20,210 bases of DNA, taken from Bryobacteraceae bacterium (lineage in GTDB: Bacteria > Acidobacteriota > Terriglobia > Bryobacterales > Bryobacteraceae). How positions within the stretch are numbered: the stretch's first letter is position 1; each line of letters begins with the position of its first letter. Of this stretch, positions 14,679 through 20,210 are shown piece by piece. The stretch lies in NCBI GenBank assembly GCA_025350445.1, contig JANXXV010000886.1, positions 1 to 20,210 on the forward strand, written 5' to 3'. A model generated the notes under the pieces. The model saw only the letters and a list, made by a program, of their open reading frames with translations. It was not told the DNA's origin and did no database searches. Made by a program: the position numbers and the translations under genes.

Positions 14679-15572
14679 ATGAAGAGGATCAATATCATAT
14701 CGATTCAGTTGTTGATCGCGGCATTGCCGGGCGTCGTCGCAGCGGCTGATCTGGACCACTCCAGGTGGGACGCGCTAGTGAAGCAGTATATAAACACGGA
14801 AGCGCGTGTGGACTACACCAGTTTGAAAGCACATGGGTTGGCGGAACTCGACGCCTATCTGAGCGAGCTGGCGGCCCCTTGGCCTTCCGGCATGGCGCCG
14901 GCAGCCACGGAAGCGGCGTTGATCAATTCCTACAACGCTTTGACTGTCCGCTGGATCCTCTCTAACTACCCGGTGGAGAGTATCCGAAAGACAATCGACC
15001 CATTCACGGCTGCCAGACACACGCTCGATGGCAGCCTGGTTTCGTTGGATAAAATCGAAGAACGCCTTCGAGCCATGGGTGATCCGCGCATCCACGCCGC
15101 GCTGGTCTGCGCTGCCAGAAGCTGTCCACCGCTGCGTTGCGAAGCCTATGTCTCCGGACGCATTGAGCAGCAACTGGACGACAATGTTCGAACCTGGCTG
15201 GCGAACCCGCAACTGAACGATTTCGTCCCCACGCAACGTCTGGCGCGCGTCAGCTCAATCTTCAAATGGTACTCCGGCGACTTCGAACCAACAGGAGGGC
15301 TCAATCCCTTCCTGGCACGCTTCGCGCCCACCGGTAGCGCGGACTTTCTCCGAGGCCCGGATGCGAAGATCGAGTTTAAAACCTACAACTGGGGTCTGAA
15401 TGACGCGACCACGCTCGGCGGCGGCTATTCCGAGTTGGAATTCTATGGAGACATCGTTCGCGGCGGTCTTCGCACGCCATGGATATCCGGAGCCCTCTTC
15501 GCTTTCATCCTAACCGGTGCTCTCTGGATCCTTCGACGCCGGGCGAAATCGCGTAAAGCGGGACACGCGTGA
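14679..15572 (+). CDS. exported, membrane-anchored DUF547 protein
   Basis: The protein is 297 aa from the ATG at 14679; an upstream TTG at 14649 is less likely. A signal peptide ends near GVVAAADL. The DUF547 domain covers about residues 45-245, with INSYNALTVRWILSNYP, the cysteine-containing AALVCAARSCPPLRCEAY near 145-160, and FVPTQRLARVSSIFKWYSGDF. A C-terminal transmembrane helix (about 270-288, ALFAFILTGALWIL) is followed by a basic stop-transfer tail (RRRAKSRK), so the domain is held on the periplasmic side of the inner membrane. DUF547 has no established reaction. The gene overlaps the flavoprotein gene by GTGA, showing that they are co-translated. Confidence 0.86.
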   Translation: MKRINIISIQLLIAALPGVVAAADLDHSRWDALVKQYINTEARVDYTSLKAHGLAELDAYLSELAAPWPSGMAPAATEAALINSYNALTVRWILSNYPVESIRKTIDPFTAARHTLDGSLVSLDKIEERLRAMGDPRIHAALVCAARSCPPLRCEAYVSGRIEQQLDDNVRTWLANPQLNDFVPTQRLARVSSIFKWYSGDFEPTGGLNPFLARFAPTGSADFLRGPDAKIEFKTYNWGLNDATTLGGGYSELEFYGDIVRGGLRTPWISGALFAFILTGALWILRRRAKSRKAGHA

Positions 15573-17023
15573 GATACGAATACGACATGCTGGTGATCGG
15601 CGGCGGAGCAGCCGGACTGACCGCTGCCGGCATGTCCGCGGTCCTGGGAGCGAAGACCGCGCTCATCGAAGCAAACATGCTGGGTGGCGACTGTACCTGG
15701 CATGGCTGCGTTCCCAGCAAGAGCCTGCTGAAGGCCGCGAAGGTGGCCCACCAGTGCCGGACAGCCGCCCGTTACGGGCTTAAACCATCAGAGCAAGAAC
15801 ATGATTTGGCGACGGTGATGGCACGGGTTCGAGCCATCCGGCAACATGTTTACGACGATGCCGACGCTCCGCCCCACTTTGAAAAGCTCGGCGTGGAAGT
15901 CATCAAGGGCCACGCGCGCTTTGTCTCCCCCCATCGCGTTGAGGTGAGTAACGGCGGTTCCGCGCGGCACCTCACGTCACGGCACTTCGTTGTGGCAACG
16001 GGCACTTCACCGCGCCGCTTGGAAATTCCTCGCGATCAAGACATGAACCTCCTGACCAACGAAACGCTTTTCGACTTGGACCGGTTGCCGAAGCACTTAC
16101 TTGTGCTCGGCGCAGGCCCCATCGGAATGGAGATGGCGCAGGCGTTTCGACGCCTGGGATCCGAGGTGACCGTGGTCACCACCTCGCATCGGATACTGGT
16201 GCGGGATGATGCTGAACTCACTACCCTGCTACTTGAGCATCTCCGCGGGGAGGGCATCCGGTTCATCCTGGGGACTGAAATCGTGAAGTTCGAGCAGGGG
16301 GCGGCCTATACCGGCGAAGGAGAGCGATTGGATGTGGACGCTGTCCTGGTTGCGGTAGGCCGAATACCGAATACCGCATCTCTGAACCTCGCCGCCGCGG
16401 GCGTTCAGTCAAATGAGAAGGGGATCATTGTCGATCGCCGCTGCCGGTCTTCCGTAAGGCATATCTACGCCGCCGGCGACGTCGCGGGCAGATATTTGTT
16501 CACCCATATGGCCGAGCACATGGCCAAGGTCGCCGTGACGAACGCAATCCTGCATTTTCCGTCCCGCATGGACGAACATCATGTCCCGTGGACCACGTTC
16601 ACGGATCCGGAGCTGGCGCACGTTGGACGGAATGAAGACGAATTGCGCCGCGCGGGTGTAAAGCACTCGGTGTATCGCTTCCCCTTCACGCGGTTGGACC
16701 GCGCTATCACCGATTCGGAGACGACCGGGATGATCAAGGTGCTGGCGGATCGATGGGGACGAATTCTGGGCGTATCGATTCTGGGTGCAAATGCCGGAGA
16801 ACTGATTGGTGAGTATGCGCTGGCGATGAAGAATGGCATCCGGCTGGACAAGGTTTCTGCGACGATCCACCCATATCCGACATACGGCCTGGGAAACCGG
16901 CGCGCCGCGGACCTCTTCATGACCGCAAAGTTCACTCCGCGCATAGCGTGGTGGCTTCGCCGGTTGCTTGGGTTGCGAGGAACCGATCGAGGCGTGTTAG
17001 CGGTGCAGCAGCCCGGCTCCTGA
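15569..17023 (+). CDS. mercuric-reductase-like FAD/NAD(P) disulfide oxidoreductase
   Basis: The protein is 484 aa from a GTG that overlaps the previous stop. It is a class I pyridine-nucleotide disulfide oxidoreductase. The FAD motif is MLVIGGGAAGLTAAGMSA (7-24), the redox-active disulfide Cys42/Cys47 lies in GGDCTWHGCVPSKS, and the NAD(P) motif LVLGAGPIGMEMAQAFRR is near 180. The second FAD motif is IYAAGDVAGRYLFTH (about 305), and the dimerisation domain ends with TIHPYPTYGLGN. It lacks the N-terminal metal-binding HMA domain of MerA and the vicinal C-terminal cysteines needed for Hg(II) reduction, so true mercuric reductase is unlikely. It could equally be a dihydrolipoamide-dehydrogenase relative acting on a small disulfide or quinone. 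It is the last gene of the cluster. Confidence 0.88.
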   Translation: MRYEYDMLVIGGGAAGLTAAGMSAVLGAKTALIEANMLGGDCTWHGCVPSKSLLKAAKVAHQCRTAARYGLKPSEQEHDLATVMARVRAIRQHVYDDADAPPHFEKLGVEVIKGHARFVSPHRVEVSNGGSARHLTSRHFVVATGTSPRRLEIPRDQDMNLLTNETLFDLDRLPKHLLVLGAGPIGMEMAQAFRRLGSEVTVVTTSHRILVRDDAELTTLLLEHLRGEGIRFILGTEIVKFEQGAAYTGEGERLDVDAVLVAVGRIPNTASLNLAAAGVQSNEKGIIVDRRCRSSVRHIYAAGDVAGRYLFTHMAEHMAKVAVTNAILHFPSRMDEHHVPWTTFTDPELAHVGRNEDELRRAGVKHSVYRFPFTRLDRAITDSETTGMIKVLADRWGRILGVSILGANAGELIGEYALAMKNGIRLDKVSATIHPYPTYGLGNRRAADLFMTAKFTPRIAWWLRRLLGLRGTDRGVLAVQQPGS

Positions 17024-17069
17024 GGCTGGCCGGTAAAGATTGATTCGAAGTTCAGAGAGGCCCGGGTTC

Positions 17070-17222
17070 ATGTCCCGAATCATTGTTTTCGATGCCAACG
17101 AGACGCTGCTTGACGTGAGCGCGATGGAGCCTCGCTTTATCCGGATCTTCGGTGAGCCCAGCGCACTGCGAATACCGATTTCACGGCCGATCTCACTAAG
17201 ATTGATTCCGTCGCGCCAGTAA
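17070..17222 (+). pseudogene. N-terminal fragment of a haloacid dehalogenase type II-like HAD hydrolase
   Basis: From the ATG at 17070 the frame reads MSRIIVFDANETLLDVSAME followed by PRFIRIFGEPSALR. This is the typical opening of a type II haloacid dehalogenase, with the nucleophile Asp8 in FDANETLLD. Homology stops abruptly near residue 34 (about 17170), and the frame ends at 17220-17222 after a non-homologous tail. The family is normally about 220-230 aa, so motifs II-IV are missing. The break looks like a deletion or recombination junction. An upstream TTG at 17040 extends the frame by ten unconvincing residues. Confidence 0.7.
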
Positions 17223-17530
17223 TAGGCACAGTGGTTGAGGGTGTGGCTGCGGTCCTGCGAGTCGAAAAAATCGGTCGGGGAGACGAATTATCGATCCGCC
17301 GAATTCTTCAGAACGGGTTCAAAGACTTGCACCAGCCCCCGCATCGCGATAGGGCAGCGGATGCGAGGGCGGCGACTGTAATGGCGAAAAGACCGCGCGC
17401 TGTCCGCCCGACTCGAGCACAATATGCACCTCATACACAATTCGGGCTGACTGCGAAAAGGTAACAGCGTGCTATAAAGGCAAAAGGCCGTGTTTGGGAC
17501 CTCGGGACGTTGCTGTTGGAGCTTAAGCAT
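17223..17530. other. non-coding or degraded stretch before the TonB-like gene
   Basis: I see no recognisable gene here. Open frames exist on both strands, including a plus frame through 17464 and a minus frame reaching into the HAD fragment, but none has a start, ribosome-binding site or family motif. A TATAAA at 17473-17478 may be the -10 of the downstream gene, without a convincing -35. Confidence 0.4.
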
Positions 17531-18277
17531 ATGTTCAGTTCCGGCTATCGTAAGTTGTTTGTGCTGCTTTCCCTTTTCGCGCTGGCAGTGGCGGCGGGTT
17601 CTTTCGTGCGATCGCACCGGCCGCTTCCCGCTGTGCGCGGCTCCGGCTTGGCGGGCGCGTGGAGTGTAGAGAAATCGGGCTCCGGACTCGCTGTTAAGTG
17701 GAATTTCGATGCGCCGATCTTCCGCAACGCGCGGAATGTCACGCTGGAAATTGAAGACGGCAATGAACGGCGGGATATCTCTCTCAATCCCAACGAACGG
17801 GCCAGTCCGCTGTACCTTGCACCGCGCGAGGCCGACGTGACATTGCGTTTGCGAATTCAGCCGGCCGGCGCTGGAGAACCCGAAAAGATCGAAGTGATCC
17901 GGTTGGTGTCGCACAAGGCGCGGACGGTTGCGGAAGCGCCGAAGCGGACCGATGCCGCGCCGACGGTTCCCGATGAGGGTTCCCGATCCCGGCTGGAATC
18001 TCCGGTTTCCGTCTGGCGTGTGCGTGCGTTTGCTCCCCCTTCGCTTACGAGCCAACTTGGGGACGACGGGATGGAAGTGACGGTCTACGTGAAAATTGAG
18101 CCATCGGGAAAAGTGAGCGAGGCCACTACGCGTCCATACAGCGATGCGACGGAGGCCGCGCTGGCGAAGATTGCCGCCGAAGCCGCTTTGGAGTGGAAGT
18201 TCCAGCCGTTGAAGGGCGACAGCCGCAACGCCATCTACCGAGATTTTGTGATCCACTTCAAATTTTCCAAGACTTGA
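17531..18277 (+). CDS. TonB C-terminal-domain-like protein with single N-terminal membrane helix
   Basis: The protein is 248 aa from the ATG at 17531. GGAG nine bases upstream supports it over the TTG at 17510. One hydrophobic helix near residues 10-26 (LFVLLSLFALAVAAGSF) anchors it in the inner membrane. A middle beta-rich region (about 40-125) is followed by a charged, Pro-containing linker (about 125-160). The C-terminus resembles TonB_C: VTVYVKIEPSGKVSEATTRP, then AALEWKFQPLKGD and the final strand VIHFKF. TonB_C links the membrane proton-motive complex to outer-membrane receptors. No ExbB/ExbD genes are adjacent, so it may be an accessory or orphan. The next gene follows after 28 bp. Confidence 0.75.
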   Translation: MFSSGYRKLFVLLSLFALAVAAGSFVRSHRPLPAVRGSGLAGAWSVEKSGSGLAVKWNFDAPIFRNARNVTLEIEDGNERRDISLNPNERASPLYLAPREADVTLRLRIQPAGAGEPEKIEVIRLVSHKARTVAEAPKRTDAAPTVPDEGSRSRLESPVSVWRVRAFAPPSLTSQLGDDGMEVTVYVKIEPSGKVSEATTRPYSDATEAALAKIAAEAALEWKFQPLKGDSRNAIYRDFVIHFKFSKT

Positions 18278-18305
18278 GCTTTTTGTGTAGCATGGCTGAA
18301 GACTT

Positions 18306-20040
18306 ATGTTACGTACAACCCCAATTCTCGCCATAGTTCTGCTTGCATCAAGCGCGCTGGCGTTCGCCGATGAATATCCGCTCGGGCCCGATTCGCAACC
18401 GCAGGCCGGTGTGCCGAAAGGGACCGTCACGCAGCACCAGTGGACGAGCAAGATCTTCCCGGGCACCGTGCGCGACTACTGGGTGTATGTTCCGGCACAG
18501 TACAAGGCGGACAAGCCCGCATGCCTGATGGTGTTTCAGGACGGCGGCGGATTTGTGGGGGAAAAGAGCACGTGGCACGCGCCGATTGTATTGGATAACC
18601 TGATTCAAAAAGGTGCGATGCCGGTGACGATTGGCATCTTTATCAACCCTGGCGTGATGCCCGCGCTGGCCGGCAACCAGCAGGCGCGTTTCAACCGCAG
18701 TTTCGAATACGACGCGCTGGGTGACCGCTACGCGAAGTTTCTGATTGAGGAAATTATTCCGGAGGTGGGCAGGGATTATAAACTCTCAGTGGATCCGGAT
18801 GACCGGGGATTGTTAGGTTCGAGTTCAGGCGCCATTGCGGCGTTCAACGCGGCGTGGAACCGGCCAGATCAGTTTCGCCGGGTGATCAGCTTTATCGGCA
18901 GCTATACCAACCTGCGCGGTGCGGAACTTCTGTCGTCGTTGATTCGCAAGACGGAGCCCAAGCCGCTGCGTGTGTTTCTACAGGATGGCAAGAACGACCA
19001 GAACATTTATTCAGGGAATTGGTTTATTGCGAATCAAGACATGGCGTCGGCGCTGCAGTATGCGGGATACGATTCCACTTTTGTGGTGGGCACCGAAGGG
19101 CACAACGGAAAGCACGGGTCGGCGATTCTGCCGGATGCGCTGAAGTGGTTGTGGCGGGAGTATCCGAAGCCGGTGGCGAAGTCGACGGCGACGGTCGCGC
19201 GGAACGTGACCAGCTTCCTGGACCCGGGCAAAGAGTGGGAACTGGTGGGAGACGGGTACAAGTTTACCGAAGGTCCGGCGGTGGACAATCAAGGGAACGT
19301 CTTCTTCAGCGACATTCCGAACAACCGCGTTCACAGGATCGGACTGGACGGCAAGGTGACGGTGTTCAAAGAAGATTCAGGCGGCACCAACGGCTTGATG
19401 TTCGGCCCGGATGGCCGGCTGTACGCCTGCCAGAACGGGCGCAAGCGGATTGTGGCATGGGCGCCGGATGGCAGTGAGGCGGTGATTGCCGAGGGCGTGA
19501 ATTCGAATGACCTGGTGGTGAACGCGCGGAACGAAATCTACTTCACTGAGCCGCCGGCGAAGAAGGTCTGGTTCATTGATGCGAAGGGCGCCAAGCGTGT
19601 GGTGCATGAGGGGATTGCGTTTCCGAATGGAGTGCGGCTCTCGCCGGATCAGTCGTTGTTGATGGTGGCCGATACGCAGGGTAAGTGGGTGTGGTCGTTC
19701 CAGGTGATGCCCGGCGGGTCGCTGGCGAATGGAGTGCCGTTTCACAGGCTGGAGACGATGGACGATTCCTCGGCGAGCGGCGCGGATGGGATGACGGTGG
19801 ACAGCGACGGTTATCTTTACGTGGCGAGCAAAATGGGAGTGCAGATCTGCGATCAGGCGGGGCGGGTGATGGCGATTATTTCGAAGCCGCAAATGGCGCC
19901 GCTATCGAACGTGGTGTTCGGAGGGGCGGATTTGCAGACACTGTACGCGACCAATGGCGATAAGGTGTACCGGCGTCATTTGCGTGCGAAAGGCGTGTTT
20001 CCCGTGGACGGTGGTGACGCCGCCGAAGCCGCAATTGTAA
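18306..20040 (+). CDS. secreted esterase fused to SMP-30/gluconolactonase domain, apparent frameshift near 3' end
   Basis: A signal peptide (MLRTTPILAIVLLASSALAF) precedes an esterase-D-like alpha/beta hydrolase at about 45-290, with GSSSG (nucleophile Ser173) and a likely catalytic His266 in EGHNGKHG. An SMP-30/gluconolactonase beta-propeller follows at about 310-565. It has the metal ligand Glu322 in FTEGPAVD, TNGLMFGPDG, FPNGVRLSPD and SGADGMTVDSDG. The two domains suggest extracellular hydrolysis of a sugar ester followed by lactone opening. In the original frame no stop occurs before the window ends, and the protein runs into sequence antisense to the next gene. Skipping one T in TTTCCC (19998-20003) gives FPWTVVTPPKPQL and TAA at 20038-20040, the kind of tail expected for this family, and a 577-aa product. 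I therefore end the gene at 20040. Confidence 0.82.
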
Positions 20041-20210
20041 CGGTCGTCTATCTCGACCTGGTAACCGCTCACCATGCGGTTGGTCTCGTTCGCCATCCCG
20101 ACTACGGCCATCAGTTCGACGAACATGGAATCCGTCATGCCGGCTTTGCGCGCGGCTGCCGTGTGGGAGGCGATGCAGTAGCCGCATTGGTTGGTGGTGC
20201 TGACGGCGAG
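19902..20210 (-). CDS. AhpD-like carboxymuconolactone decarboxylase family protein, partial
   Basis: The gene enters from beyond the right edge, so its N-terminus is missing; 102 residues are visible. The family core is clear: LAVSTTNQCGYCIASHTAAARKAG, with CxxC peroxidatic/resolving cysteines three residues apart and a His four residues later, then MANETNRMVSGYQVEID. AhpD-like proteins reduce peroxides using the CxxC pair. Both cysteines are TGC codons, so this is not a selenocysteine form. After DDRYN the visible frame continues about 35 residues to a TGA at 19902-19904, antisense to the SMP-30 coding end, and that tail does not look like the family. If the extra T near 19998 is removed, this frame stops at 19976 instead. 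Confidence 0.8.
   Translation of the reverse strand, partial: LAVSTTNQCGYCIASHTAAARKAGMTDSMFVELMAVVGMANETNRMVSGYQVEIDDRYNCGFGGVTTVHGKHAFRTQMTPVHLIAIGRVQCLQIRPSEHHVR

Noticed and set aside
15569..17023. Calling the flavoprotein merA and the cluster a mercury-resistance operon
   Set aside because: There is no HMA domain, no C-terminal vicinal cysteine pair and no merR, merT or merP nearby.
17165..17285. Minus-strand peptide resembling a folded domain (WRDGINLSEIGREIGI)
   Set aside because: It has no start codon after the upstream TAA, overlaps the HAD fragment, and I could not match it to any family.
17288..18466. 392-codon minus-strand frame across the TonB-like gene
   Set aside because: It is Arg/Pro-rich and spans the antisense of two supported genes; no domain and no ribosome-binding site.

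Overview
The window looks like part of a chromosome from an Acidobacteriota member, probably Bryobacterales/Solibacter-like. This is inferred from protein types and not from a marker gene: an Oar-type TonB-dependent receptor with an N-terminal carboxypeptidase-regulatory-like domain, tandem secreted DUF4097 proteins, a haem c plus copper-monooxygenase-like protein, an esterase/SMP-30 fusion, and GC-rich coding sequence. No plasmid, phage or CRISPR signature was seen.

Layout. Positions 6-260 hold a 255-bp element with perfect 16-bp terminal inverted repeats, ending exactly at the stop codon of the TonB-dependent receptor (257-3592, minus). A good sigma-70 promoter (3778-3806) drives a secreted helical-repeat protein (3860-5056, plus). 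A minus-strand group follows: ECF sigma factor (7648-8205), anti-sigma factor with zinc-binding N-terminus, one membrane segment and a HEAT-like tail (6860-7651), and two DUF4097 paralogues (5887-6729, 5063-5878). Sigma and anti-sigma genes overlap by ATGA.

Positions 8206-8829 are mostly non-coding and carry an imperfect intergenic repeat and a possible 38-aa gene. Next is a selenocysteine tRNA gene (8830-8924, plus), identified from its fold, then an FkbM-type methyltransferase (8969-9904). A haem c/copper protein (9908-11158, minus) converges on it.

A second ECF sigma/anti-sigma pair (11822-12415, 11556-11825, minus), again with an ATGA overlap, is followed by a decayed NAD(P)H-hydrate epimerase-like (YjeF_N) pseudogene. 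Divergent from the sigma gene is a five-gene plus-strand cluster: DUF302 protein, multi-pass membrane protein, TIGR04283-type glycosyltransferase, DUF547 protein and mercuric-reductase-like flavoprotein (12568-17023). This cluster and its sigma pair are the best candidate for a little-described system. The glycosyltransferase family was first named as rSAM/selenodomain-associated, which makes the nearby tRNA-Sec suggestive but does not establish a link.

The right end has a truncated haloacid-dehalogenase fragment (17070 on), a TonB C-terminal-like protein (17531-18277), an esterase-SMP-30 fusion with an apparent one-base frameshift near its 3' end (18306-20040), and a convergent AhpD/carboxymuconolactone-decarboxylase gene that leaves the window (19902-20210, minus).
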